A stretch of 35,477 nt of DNA from JAXGRD01 sp050946655 (GCA_050946655.1 JBMNVE010000013.1:1-35477), one strand, 5' to 3'. Shown: positions 6,488 through 14,081, numbered from the stretch's first letter. Notes: generated by a model from the letters alone, not told the origin. Translations and numbers: made by a program.

Positions 6488-7207
6488 ATGGGAAAAGTAA
6501 GAAAGTTCATATTTGTCATCGCTCTGCTGGTGTTTATCGGGTCGGCCGGTTATCTTCTCCAGCACTACCTGAAGGGGAAGGCGGAGCAAAATGAATTCGA
6601 GAGTTTGCGTGTAAACGGCGGCCACAACCTGGAGGCCCTGTACAAGGAAAACCCGGACATTGTAGGCTGGGTGCAGATCAAGGATTCCATTATCGACTAC
6701 CCGGTGATGCAGACCAAGGATGATCCGGAGTTTTACCTGCGAAGAAACTTCAAGAAGGAAGATTCCCTGGCGGGAACGCCCTTTTTGGATGCCCAAAGCG
6801 ACCTGACCAGGCCGTCGTGGAACTGGATGATCTATGCCCATAACATGAAGAACGGTACCATGTTCCACACACTTTTGGATTTTGAGAAGAAGGAATACTA
6901 TGACAAGAGAAAGACCTTTACCTTCGATACCCTGGATCAATACGGAGGACCGGCAGAATACGAGATCGCTGCGGCCTTTTACACCCAAATATACCCGGAG
7001 GATTCCAAGGAATTCAAGTATTACGACTATGTGGATGTCACCTCGGAAGAGGTGTACAACGAATATGTGAGGAACATAAAAGCCCAGTCCATCTACGATA
7101 CGGGGATAACTCCGGAATACGGACAACAACTGGTGACCCTGTCCACCTGTTCCTATCAGGTAGAAGACGGCAGGTTTGTGGTGGTAGGAAGAAAGATCGA
7201 GAAATAA
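6488..7207 (+). CDS. srtB: Class B sortase
   Basis: Membrane-anchored transpeptidase that cleaves a sorting motif and attaches surface proteins to the peptidoglycan crossbridge. The 239 aa start with a signal anchor (FIFVIALLVFIGSAGYLL, 7-24). Class B features are the early GWVQIKDSIIDYPV and the catalytic residues His118 (YAHNM), Cys221 (LSTCSY) and Arg229 (GRFVVV). The ATG at 6488 is preferred over 6464 because AAAGGA lies 7 bases upstream. It is a single-gene unit with its own promoter and terminator. Likely substrates in this window are the 1325-aa protein ending in SPKTGD and, less surely, the surface protein ending in TTKTGD. The C. difficile SrtB recognises (S/P)PXTG motifs. Confidence 0.93.
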   Translation: MGKVRKFIFVIALLVFIGSAGYLLQHYLKGKAEQNEFESLRVNGGHNLEALYKENPDIVGWVQIKDSIIDYPVMQTKDDPEFYLRRNFKKEDSLAGTPFLDAQSDLTRPSWNWMIYAHNMKNGTMFHTLLDFEKKEYYDKRKTFTFDTLDQYGGPAEYEIAAAFYTQIYPEDSKEFKYYDYVDVTSEEVYNEYVRNIKAQSIYDTGITPEYGQQLVTLSTCSYQVEDGRFVVVGRKIEK

Positions 7208-7220
7208 ATAGATATGAAGG

Positions 7221-7266
7221 AATGAAAAACTATCCATCCTGCAAGGCGGGGGATAGTTTTTTCATT
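7221..7266. terminator. Bidirectional terminator after the sortase gene
   Basis: AATGAAAAACTATCC (7221-7235) pairs with GGATAGTTTTTTCATT (7251-7266). The stem is flanked by A and T runs, so it can act on both strands, between srtB (+) and the arginase gene (-). Confidence 0.8.
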
Positions 7267-7319
7267 TATGGGATGCGGGACGGGGAAAATCTTGAAAAAG
7301 GTGATTTTTGAGTCCAAAA
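7263..7319. repeat. Intergenic repeat element, copy A
   Basis: These 57 bases match 35309-35365 without gaps at 45 positions. The conserved core contains GAAAATCTTGA, then a T-run and TCCAAAA. It starts in the downstream arm of the sortase terminator. No gene is seen in 7267-7468. Confidence 0.7.
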
Positions 7320-7468
7320 CTTTCTCCCTATAAATCAATGAGATCCAAGAATTTAAGCGTGCAGACTATTTAGTCAACCCCTTCCACCCGGGAAAGATAT
7401 CCATTGCCCCTTGAGAAAGTGCCGAGGAGAAAACCACTCAGCGGACCGGTAGACGGGGCCGGACACGA

Positions 7469-8368
7469 TTAGAATACTGCCTTGCCCAGGAAGGACAGGA
7501 CCATTTCGCTGGCCAGGTGGCCGGTCTTGTTTCGCTCATCCAGCATGGGGTTAACCTCTACCATATCCACGGCGATGACCTTCCCGGACTCGGCAACCAT
7601 TTCGGCTGCAAGGAAGGCTTCGCGAACGGTCAGGCCGCTGTGTACGGTGGTTCCGGTGCCCGGTGCCTCCTGGGGAGTGATGGCATCCATATCAAAGCTG
7701 ACGTGGATCCCTTCCGTGCCATCCCCTGCAAGGGAAAGGGCTTTTTCAATGATCTGGGCCATGCCCATCCGATCCACATCGTGGATGGAAAAGACATTGA
7801 CTCCTGCCACTTCCAGTCGCTTTCTTTCCTCCCGGTCGATATCCCTTCCGCCGATGAGGACCACCTTTTTCGGATCTACATAGACCGGGTCATCGCTGAA
7901 TGCCACCATGGCATCCGGGCCGTAGCCGGTGAGGGCGGAGAGGGGCATACCGTGCATATTCCCCGAAGGCGAACTCTCCTCATTATTGAAATCTCCGTGA
8001 GCATCCATCCAGATGACACCGATGTTCTTAAAGTGCTTGGCACTGGCGGAGATGCTCCCTGCTGCGATGCCGTGGTCGCCCCCTAGGATGATGGGCGTAT
8101 CACCGTCCTTCAGCACGGCGAGACATTGCTCGTGAAGACTTTTATTGGCCTGAAAAATAGGTTCGAAATTTTTCATCTTTGGATTGTCTGTTTTTGGGGG
8201 ACCTACTTGAATGTCTCCTAGATCGGTCACGTGATAGCCCAGTTCTTCAAGGCCCTCTGCCAGGCCGGCGAAGCGGATGGCCAGCGGCCCCATGTTGACT
8301 CCTCGCAAAGATGCGCCCAAGTCCATTTGGACACCGATGATGGAAACGGCACTGTTTGCTTGCTTCAT
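7469..8368 (-). CDS. rocF: Arginase
   Basis: Ureohydrolase predicted to hydrolyse L-arginine to ornithine and urea with a binuclear manganese centre in the cytoplasm. In the 299 aa the metal ligands are His99 (GGDHG), Asp122, His124 and Asp126 (MDAHGDFN), and Asp226 and Asp228 (SFDMD). SPSGNMHGMPL and the C-terminal EVNPMLDERNKTG favour arginase over agmatinase. Two departures are visible: GGDHG for the usual GGDHS, and DMDAITP for DxDxxDP. The start at 8368 has TGAGGAGG upstream; the longer in-frame start at 8416 overlaps the DUF454 gene. No other arginine-catabolism gene is near. Confidence 0.88.
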   Translation of the reverse strand: MKQANSAVSIIGVQMDLGASLRGVNMGPLAIRFAGLAEGLEELGYHVTDLGDIQVGPPKTDNPKMKNFEPIFQANKSLHEQCLAVLKDGDTPIILGGDHGIAAGSISASAKHFKNIGVIWMDAHGDFNNEESSPSGNMHGMPLSALTGYGPDAMVAFSDDPVYVDPKKVVLIGGRDIDREERKRLEVAGVNVFSIHDVDRMGMAQIIEKALSLAGDGTEGIHVSFDMDAITPQEAPGTGTTVHSGLTVREAFLAAEMVAESGKVIAVDMVEVNPMLDERNKTGHLASEMVLSFLGKAVF

Positions 8369-8399
8369 AAAATAAACCTCCTCATAATATTCTTTTGAT

Positions 8400-8807
8400 T
8401 TAAGGTTGACCGGCATTTATAAATGCCAAATATTGTTCGTCCATTTGAGATGTTGTCCGCTTCAATCTAGCGATATGTATGGTGACGCATAGGGCGACGA
8501 TCGGCAAAAGGATGCGCAACCAAAGAAGAGAAACAAAGTAAACTGCCAACAGGATCGTTGTCCACAAAAACACCAAAGCGATGATCTTGCTTTTTGTGGA
8601 GATAGCACCGTTTTCCATATACTGATAAATATATCTTCCCAACACCGGATGCCTCATAAGCCAACAGTAAAGCCGGCGAGAACTGCGCAAATAGCAAAAA
8701 GCGGTAAGCAAAAGTAGGGGTGTCGTTGGCAGTAGAGGAAGAAAGATCCCAATGACTGCCAAGACAAGACTAATGCTGCCGCCTGCTAAATATAGAACCT
8801 TTTTCAC
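8400..8807 (-). CDS. DUF454 (YbaN-like) membrane protein
   Basis: 135 aa with three to four membrane helices: MKKVLYLAGGSISLVLAVIG, the PLLPTTPLLLLTAFCYLRSS motif that defines the family, and a C-terminal helical pair. The function of the family is not known. It starts with GTG at 8807, which overlaps the catalase TGA as GTGA, so its translation is almost certainly coupled to catalase. Confidence 0.85.
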   Translation of the reverse strand: MKKVLYLAGGSISLVLAVIGIFLPLLPTTPLLLLTAFCYLRSSRRLYCWLMRHPVLGRYIYQYMENGAISTKSKIIALVFLWTTILLAVYFVSLLWLRILLPIVALCVTIHIARLKRTTSQMDEQYLAFINAGQP

Positions 8808-10315
8808 CCTCGGGCACCATATAGATCATCCATGTCCACCGTATCGATGTCGATCTCAAGGGCGGACGCCACCCCTTTCCCATAGTCGGGGTCAGCTAAA
8901 TAGCAGTGGCGAATGTGCCTCTTTTTGACCTGCTCGGTGGTGCCTTCCATATTCCTCGCCGTATTTTCGCACAGAACCTGCTGCTGAGCGGGAGACATGA
9001 GGCGGAAGAGTTTGCCCGGCTGTTCGAAGTAATTGTCGTCATCCTCTCGGAAATCGAAGTGGTCGATGGGACCGGTGCTTTCAAGAGGGGGCTCTTCGCC
9101 ATGTTTATCTTCGCCGTAAACACCGTAGGAGTTGGGGTTGTAGTGGACCAAGCTTCCGAAGTTACCGTCCACCCGCATAAAGCCGTCACGATGGAAGGAG
9201 TTCACCTCCACCTTGGGCCTATTGACGGGGATCTGTGTGTGGTTCACGCCCAGGCGATATCTTTGTGCATCTCCGTAAGAAAACAGCCTGCCTTGCAACA
9301 TGCGGTCGGGCGAATACCCGATCCCCGGAACGATATTGGCAGGATTGAAGGCTGCCTGTTCCACGTCGGCAAAGTAGTTTTCCGGATTCCGGTTCAGTTC
9401 GAAATAGCCCACTTCATGAAGGGGATAGTCCCCATGGTACCAAACCTTGGTCAGATCGAAGGGATTGTCCTTGCTGGCTGCTGCCTGCTCCTCGGTCATG
9501 ATCTGCACGTACATGGTCCATCTTGGGAAGTCTCCCCGCTCGATGGCTTCGTACAAGTCCCTCTGGTGAGACTCCCTGTCTTTTGCTACCACCTCGGCGG
9601 CCTCTTGATCCGTATAGTTTTCAATACCCTGCTGGGTTCTGAATGTGAATTTGACGTAGTGCCGGACACCTTCTGCATTGATGAAGCTGTAAGCATGCGA
9701 GCTGAATCCATGCATGTGCCGGTAGGATTTGGATATGCCTCGGTCGCTCATGGTGATGGTCACCTGGTGGAGTGCCTCGGGAAGCGCCGACCAAAAATCC
9801 CAGTTGTTTTGGGGGGATCGCATGTTGGTCCTTGGATCACGCTTTACCGCGTGGTTCAAATCAGGGAAAAGCATGGGATCGCGGAAAAAGAAAACAGGTG
9901 TATTGTTGCCCACCAAATCCCAGTTTCCTTCATCGGTGTAGTACTTCATGGCAAAGCCGCGGATATCCCTTTCCGCATCTGCGGCACCCCGTTCCCCGGC
10001 AACGGTGGAGAAGCGGACGAACATCTCGGTCTTCTTTCCCACCTGACTGAAGATGCTGGCCTTGGTCCACTTGGTGATATCGTGGGTCACTGTAAATTCT
10101 CCGAAGGCACCGGAACCCTTAGCGTGCATCCTTCTCTCCGGGATCACCTCCCGATCGAAGTGGGCCATCTTCTCCAGGTACCAAGTGTCCTGAAGCGTTA
10201 CAGGACCTCGCCTTCCTGCGGTCTGTATATTCTCGTTATTCGCAATGGGTCTTCCTGTTTCCGAAGTCAGTTTCTTCTTAACGTCGTTGTTTCTTCCATC
10301 GTTTATCTTCGACAT
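8804..10315 (-). CDS. katA: Monofunctional haem catalase
   Basis: Converts hydrogen peroxide to water and oxygen. 503 aa is the length of small-subunit clade 3 catalases. Visible landmarks are the distal His in RRMHAKGSGAFGEF, RFSTVAGERGAADAERDIRGFA, the NNTPVFFFRDP stretch with the distal Asn region, and the proximal haem-ligand Tyr in RLFSYGDAQRYRLG. AGGAGG (complement of 10325-10330) lies 9 bases before the ATG. Its promoter (minus: TTGACA, 17 bases, TACTAT) is back to back with that of the PadR gene. It is co-transcribed with DUF454. A catalase is not universal in Clostridia and suggests real oxygen exposure. No PerR box was found by eye. Confidence 0.96.
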   Translation of the reverse strand: MSKINDGRNNDVKKKLTSETGRPIANNENIQTAGRRGPVTLQDTWYLEKMAHFDREVIPERRMHAKGSGAFGEFTVTHDITKWTKASIFSQVGKKTEMFVRFSTVAGERGAADAERDIRGFAMKYYTDEGNWDLVGNNTPVFFFRDPMLFPDLNHAVKRDPRTNMRSPQNNWDFWSALPEALHQVTITMSDRGISKSYRHMHGFSSHAYSFINAEGVRHYVKFTFRTQQGIENYTDQEAAEVVAKDRESHQRDLYEAIERGDFPRWTMYVQIMTEEQAAASKDNPFDLTKVWYHGDYPLHEVGYFELNRNPENYFADVEQAAFNPANIVPGIGYSPDRMLQGRLFSYGDAQRYRLGVNHTQIPVNRPKVEVNSFHRDGFMRVDGNFGSLVHYNPNSYGVYGEDKHGEEPPLESTGPIDHFDFREDDDNYFEQPGKLFRLMSPAQQQVLCENTARNMEGTTEQVKKRHIRHCYLADPDYGKGVASALEIDIDTVDMDDLYGARG

Positions 10316-10357
10316 CGTTCTTTCCCTCCTAAGTCTCCATCTCTAACGTATATCACA

Positions 10358-10386
10358 ATAGTATAGAAGGGAGGAAAGAATGTCAA
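10358..10386 (-). promoter_or_regulatory. Promoter of katA
   Basis: On the minus strand, TTGACA (10381-10386) is separated by 17 bases from TACTAT (10358-10363). A shifted -10, TATACT (10360-10365), has 15-base spacing. The -35 forms one arm of TGTCAAC-N6-GTTGACA shared with the divergent padR promoter. Confidence 0.75.
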
Positions 10387-10394
10387 CGAAGTTG

Positions 10395-10423
10395 TTGACA
10401 ATATCGACCATCGATATTAGTAT
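10395..10423 (+). promoter_or_regulatory. Promoter of the PadR gene
   Basis: TTGACA (10395-10400), a 17-base spacer and TAGTAT (10418-10423). The spacer is exactly occupied by operator 1. Confidence 0.75.
10401..10417. promoter_or_regulatory. PadR operator 1
   Basis: ATATCGA-CCA-TCGATAT is a perfect inverted repeat filling the spacer between the -35 and -10 boxes of the padR promoter. A bound repressor would block RNA polymerase. Confidence 0.75.
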
Positions 10424-10434
10424 GTAACCAAGAT

Positions 10435-10451
10435 ATATCGACCATCGATAT
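10435..10451. promoter_or_regulatory. PadR operator 2
   Basis: A second identical 17-mer ATATCGACCATCGATAT, 34 bases after the first (about three helical turns), just downstream of the predicted transcription start and before the GGAGAAG ribosome site. Confidence 0.75.
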
Positions 10452-10463
10452 TGTGGAGAAGAT

Positions 10464-10778
10464 ATGGCAAAAAAATCACTAGAGCCTTTGACGGAAACCA
10501 TGTTCTATGTCCTTTTGGCTTTGGACAAAGAGTCCATGTACGGCACGGAAATTGCCGGATATATAAAAGCATTGACGCGAGGGCGGGTGGTCATGGGCCC
10601 GGGGACCCTATACACCATCCTGTCCAACTTTCAAAAGGAAAAATTGATTCAAAAGACCGGCTCTGAAGGCCGGCGAATCATCTACCGAATCACCGAAAAG
10701 GGAAAGGCAGTCTATGAAGAAGAGATTCTTCGCCTCACCCGGTGCCTGGCGGACGTGAAAAAGGAGAGTAAAGTATGA
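10464..10778 (+). CDS. PadR family transcriptional regulator
   Basis: 104 aa, a minimal PadR protein: a winged helix (TMFYVLLALDKESMYGTEIAGYI) with the family motif MGPGTLYTILSNFQKEKLIQ at about 45-65, the wing GRRIIYRITEKG, and a short C-terminal helix for dimerisation. PadR proteins of this size are usually repressors answering to small hydrophobic compounds or stress. The start has GGAGAAG upstream. It overlaps the DUF2812 gene by ATGA, a well-known pairing. The two perfect operators at 10401-10417 and 10435-10451 imply autorepression. Confidence 0.92.
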   Translation: MAKKSLEPLTETMFYVLLALDKESMYGTEIAGYIKALTRGRVVMGPGTLYTILSNFQKEKLIQKTGSEGRRIIYRITEKGKAVYEEEILRLTRCLADVKKESKV

Positions 10779-11944
10779 AAGACGTGAGAAGGATTCTCCC
10801 CTTTGGGCTGTATGAGTTTGAATACATGGAAAGCTGGCTAAATGCTATGGCGAGGAAGGGACTCCTCCTGAAGCACATAAACGGTTTTTTTGGTACCTTT
10901 GAAAGAGGAGAACCGAGAAATAGGCGGTATCGATGCATTCCTACGGTCAGCGGGCTGATCGGTGGGGAAGAGGCGGAATTTTATGAAGATTCCGGATGGC
11001 ATCAGGTAGATGCTGCAATGACATGGAATCTTTTCTATACTGACGATGAAAGCAGTGAAGAACTGTTTACAGACCCCACCAGTTTTCGGACTCATGTACG
11101 AAAGTTTCTCTGGGGGAGCTTGCTTCTGGTAGTCGCATATTTTCTCTTTGCCGGATTACTTCTCCGGGATTTCAATGTGAATATGATTTTGGATGCGCCA
11201 CTCCACTATTTTGACGAAATCGGCTTGATTTTTGGAGTGTTCTTACCTTTGCTGATGGCCGCGTGCCTGGCTATTCTTGTGAAGATAGTCATAGGATTTT
11301 TTGGCCAAGCCTACAGGATCATAAAGAAAAAAGAGATCCGCCACAATGTGGCATATGGTAAAAGAAAGAAGGTGAATATAGGGTTGAGGTACATCTTTGT
11401 CCTATGCTTACTGGGGTTTATCCTAGGCATCTTCACCAGCCCCGGTGCCTCCTACAAGGAGATTTCCTATGAAACGATGGCGGCTTATAAAGGGGTGCAA
11501 CCGGTGCATTTTCGCATGATCGATGAAAAAAACTGGCTACCCTTTGAAAAAGCACTGAAAACCAATATCTGGCCGGAGGACCTGGACTACAGCGTGGATC
11601 AACGAGAAAGCGTTTTCTTCAAGCAAATCGTAAACCTTTCCGTGGGGCGGCAAAGGAGCAATGGTCAATACTTGCAATACAGTGCAGATTACTATGTGGC
11701 AAAATCGGAAAGGATCGTCGGACGGTACGTAAAAGAAGAGGTAGGGCAGTGGAAAGCAGGTCTTAACGCCGAGAGCATAGCCGTTCCCCTTGATGGTGTG
11801 GATTATGCGGGGTATTATCGGGATAAAAAAGACGATCAGCATCTCATCCTTCAAAAAGGGGAGAAATTGGAGATCGTCTACTATCGTGGTGAGCTGGATC
11901 TAAAAGACTACATCCACTTGTTTGCCGATAATCTGAACCTATAG
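10775..11944 (+). CDS. DUF2812 domain membrane protein
   Basis: 389 aa. The N-terminal DUF2812 domain (about 1-90) has FGLYEFEYMESWLNAMARKG and ends in a domain rich in aromatic residues. Three membrane helices follow (about 112-130, 150-178, 207-225). The C-terminal 160 residues are predicted extracellular by the positive-inside rule, with no recognised fold. DUF2812 proteins are typically encoded directly after PadR regulators; the biochemical role is unknown. Membrane sensing or a membrane-stress function under PadR control is plausible. It converges on cvpA with a 2-base gap and no visible terminator. Confidence 0.85.
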   Translation: MKDVRRILPFGLYEFEYMESWLNAMARKGLLLKHINGFFGTFERGEPRNRRYRCIPTVSGLIGGEEAEFYEDSGWHQVDAAMTWNLFYTDDESSEELFTDPTSFRTHVRKFLWGSLLLVVAYFLFAGLLLRDFNVNMILDAPLHYFDEIGLIFGVFLPLLMAACLAILVKIVIGFFGQAYRIIKKKEIRHNVAYGKRKKVNIGLRYIFVLCLLGFILGIFTSPGASYKEISYETMAAYKGVQPVHFRMIDEKNWLPFEKALKTNIWPEDLDYSVDQRESVFFKQIVNLSVGRQRSNGQYLQYSADYYVAKSERIVGRYVKEEVGQWKAGLNAESIAVPLDGVDYAGYYRDKKDDQHLILQKGEKLEIVYYRGELDLKDYIHLFADNLNL

Positions 11945-11946
11945 CA

Positions 11947-12591
11947 TCACGTGTTGAAGAAGCCCTGAAGGATGATCAACAGGAAGTTGTTGTCGTAAAT
12001 CTCCTGGGTAAACATGGAACTGTTCATCTGGTCGGAGATCATATGGGCAAAGCCGGGAGGCAACATGTTGGTCACCGGGACCAGAAGGACCAGGAAGATC
12101 AAAACGAAGACCCCGCCCTTGAGTAAACCGAAAATTGTTCCGAAGAGGCCGTCGAAGAAGTTGGTGAAGCCGCTGTGATAGTCCTTGGATAGCAACCTGA
12201 GCAGCAACCAGAGGATGACCTTGATCACGATGAAGAGGGCGGTAAACACAAAGATGGTAAAAATCACGTTGGAAAAGGAAGAAGCCACACCGTCCACGAT
12301 GTTGGTGGAGTAGTTGGAAAGACTGTGAAGGATGGACTTAGGGATGCTCCCCATGGAGGCATCTACCGTGGCCAGGGATGCTTCGAATCGATCCTGCATG
12401 AAGGCATAGATCCAATCATAGGCAGGAGTCTTTTCCTTGAGAAAAGTCCCTACAAAAGGGACGGCCAGATACGCAAGTACAACTGCCCCGACCCACCCTA
12501 CGGTATGGATGAGTGTAAAGATGAAACCCTTTCGAAAGCCGTAGATGGCGGCAGCCAGTAGGATAAGACAAATGATGATATCCAGAACCAT
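11947..12591 (-). CDS. cvpA: CvpA family membrane protein
   Basis: 214 aa with four membrane helices and the family start MVLDIIICLILLAAAIYGFRKGF. Helices 3 and 4 are separated by a loop containing NFFDGLFGTIFGLLKGGVF, the conserved glycine-rich signature. CvpA proteins are linked to envelope stress resistance and colicin V export in enterobacteria; the Gram-positive role is unclear. ATG 12591 is preferred over 12600 because AAAGGA lies 9 bases from the former but abuts the latter. Confidence 0.85.
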   Translation of the reverse strand: MVLDIIICLILLAAAIYGFRKGFIFTLIHTVGWVGAVVLAYLAVPFVGTFLKEKTPAYDWIYAFMQDRFEASLATVDASMGSIPKSILHSLSNYSTNIVDGVASSFSNVIFTIFVFTALFIVIKVILWLLLRLLSKDYHSGFTNFFDGLFGTIFGLLKGGVFVLIFLVLLVPVTNMLPPGFAHMISDQMNSSMFTQEIYDNNFLLIILQGFFNT

Positions 12592-12675
12592 ATAATTCAT
12601 TCCTTTCTGTTTGAATCAACTTAAACATGATACTATCAAGTGGCGTAAAATGCAAGATATACGCTGAAATCTTTG

Positions 12676-12704
12676 TTGAATCCACACAACAAATGTGTTA
12701 CTAT
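12676..12704 (+). promoter_or_regulatory. Promoter of tadA
   Basis: TTGAAT (12676-12681), 17 bases and TACTAT (12699-12704). The predicted start of transcription (about 12711) is only 4 bases before the ATG, leaving almost no leader. Confidence 0.6.
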
Positions 12705-12714
12705 TGTTAGGCAT

Positions 12715-13182
12715 ATGGAAAAGTATATGATTGAAGCTTTGAAGGAAGCAAAAAAGGCGGAGAGGCAGGATGAAGTACCCATCGGAGCCGTAGTGGTGGA
12801 CGGTGATGGACAGATCATCGGACGGGGACATAATCAGACGAGAAGTTTGAAGGATCCCACAGCCCATGGGGAGATTATGGCCATCCGTGAGGCGACCAAG
12901 AAGCTGGGAAGGGAGCGACTGGTTGGCTGTGATTTAGTCGTCACGGTGGAGCCCTGTAGCATGTGCGCCGGGGCCATTGTACTGGCACGGTTGCGAAAAG
13001 TCTACATCGGGATCATGGATCCCAAAGGGGGAGCCTGCGGCAGCGTGCTCAACGTCCTTCAAAACGAAAAACTCAATCACTTTACGGAAATACAGGCCGG
13101 AATTATGCAACAGGAATGTGAGCGCATAATGAAGGATTTTTTTAAGAAATGTCGGGAGCGAAATGGAGGAAGTAGCATATGA
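12715..13182 (+). CDS. tadA: tRNA adenosine(34) deaminase TadA
   Basis: Deaminates the wobble adenosine of tRNA-Arg(ACG) to inosine. 155 aa with zinc ligands His51, Cys81 and Cys84 and catalytic Glu53, in AHGEIMAI and VEPCSMCAGAIVLAR. The first motif reads HGE instead of the usual HAE. The chosen start, MEKYMIEALKEAKKAE, matches the family N-terminus; a TTG at 12673 would lie upstream of the promoter. There is no clear Shine-Dalgarno sequence. The gene overlaps the next one by ATGA. Confidence 0.93.
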   Translation: MEKYMIEALKEAKKAERQDEVPIGAVVVDGDGQIIGRGHNQTRSLKDPTAHGEIMAIREATKKLGRERLVGCDLVVTVEPCSMCAGAIVLARLRKVYIGIMDPKGGACGSVLNVLQNEKLNHFTEIQAGIMQQECERIMKDFFKKCRERNGGSSI

Positions 13183-14027
13183 AGAGAATAGGCGCAATAT
13201 TATGCCTAGCAGCCATGATTGTAATGGGGACCGCAGGGATTGCCTGGGGTGCGGACTTTACCATAGAGAAAACTTCTCCTGAGGATGGGAGCACCGGCAT
13301 GTCCGTGGACAACATGGGCGTAAAAGTCTTCTTCAGCCAGGATGTCTATAACAAAGATAATGAGGCTGCCAATGCCAAACTGTGCACCTTGACGGACAAT
13401 AAGGGCAAGGTGGTGCCTTCCAAGGTGGTCTTCAGCGAAAGGAACAAGGATGTCATGCTTGTTTTGGCCCATACCGGGAGCAAGGGTGATGCCAAGATCA
13501 AAGGGAAGACCAAGTATACCCTTACGGTACAAAAGGGGATCAAGGCCGCAGACGGCACGGTGATGAAGGAAGGCAAGAAAGTGACCTTCGAGACCCTGGA
13601 CCCAAAGACCACCATGACCGTCAGTATGGTCATGATGGGGCTCATGGTAGTGGGGATGGTTTTCTTCACATCCAGGGAAGCGAAAAAACAGGCTCAGGCG
13701 GACGCCAAAGGACCGAAAAAGGACGATAAGGTGAACCCCTACAAGGTGGCAAGAGAAACAGGGAAGTCCGTAGAGGAAATTGTAGAAAAGGATCAAAAGC
13801 GAAAAGAAAAGAAAGCGGCTGCAGCGGCGAAGAAGGCCAGGCAGAAGGCGGAGAACAAGGTGGAGATCGCATCGGAAAACATGCGAGTCAAACGGCCCAG
13901 GCCCATCTCAGAGGCGGGCAGCACCTACCGCCACGTAAAGCCTAAGAAAAAGCCTGCTCAGTCTCGTTCCAAGAGCACCAATCCGAAAAGTCAAACCGGA
14001 AAGCAGCGGAACAAGAAGAAAAAATAG
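13179..14027 (+). CDS. Exported Ig-like (Big_5) protein with basic cytoplasmic tail
   Basis: 282 aa with a signal peptide (1-24, ending AWGA). An SbsA/Big_5-type Ig-like domain (about 26-141) includes TSPEDGSTGMSVDNMGVKVFF. A membrane helix (about 145-164) is followed by a tail of about 118 residues very rich in Lys, Arg, Ala and Gln, likely cytoplasmic. Its start codon overlaps the tadA stop. No function is known; the basic tail could bind nucleic acid, ribosomes or acidic lipids. It ends just before a strong terminator. Confidence 0.8.
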   Translation: MKRIGAILCLAAMIVMGTAGIAWGADFTIEKTSPEDGSTGMSVDNMGVKVFFSQDVYNKDNEAANAKLCTLTDNKGKVVPSKVVFSERNKDVMLVLAHTGSKGDAKIKGKTKYTLTVQKGIKAADGTVMKEGKKVTFETLDPKTTMTVSMVMMGLMVVGMVFFTSREAKKQAQADAKGPKKDDKVNPYKVARETGKSVEEIVEKDQKRKEKKAAAAAKKARQKAENKVEIASENMRVKRPRPISEAGSTYRHVKPKKKPAQSRSKSTNPKSQTGKQRNKKKK

Positions 14028-14036
14028 TTTTCAGTA

Positions 14037-14045
14037 TGTTAAAAT
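14037..14045 (+). promoter_or_regulatory. Extended -10 promoter of ispE
   Basis: TGTTAAAAT is an extended -10 with no good -35. It overlaps the left arm of the upstream terminator, and predicted transcription starts within the hairpin. Confidence 0.45.
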
Positions 14046-14069
14046 GAGCGGAATTTCCGCTCATTTTTT
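14041..14069 (+). terminator. Terminator after the tadA operon
   Basis: AAAATGAGCGGAA (14041-14053) pairs with TTCCGCTCATTTT (14055-14067), followed by a T-run. The A-rich left arm makes it potentially bidirectional. Confidence 0.8.
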
Positions 14070-14081
14070 AGGAGCGATAAG

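Noticed and set aside
8906..10366. Long plus-strand open frame (486 codons) opposite katA
   Set aside because: It is the antisense shadow of a clear catalase; its translation has no family character and no ribosome site.
10316..10400. PerR box (TTATAAT-N-ATTATAA) for catalase
   Set aside because: No adequate match was found by eye.
12672..12693. TTTGTTG-N8-CAACAAA upstream of tadA, and the same arms with N5 at 35406-35424
   Set aside because: The arms are identical but the spacing differs and neither lies at a consistent promoter position, so a shared operator is not supported.
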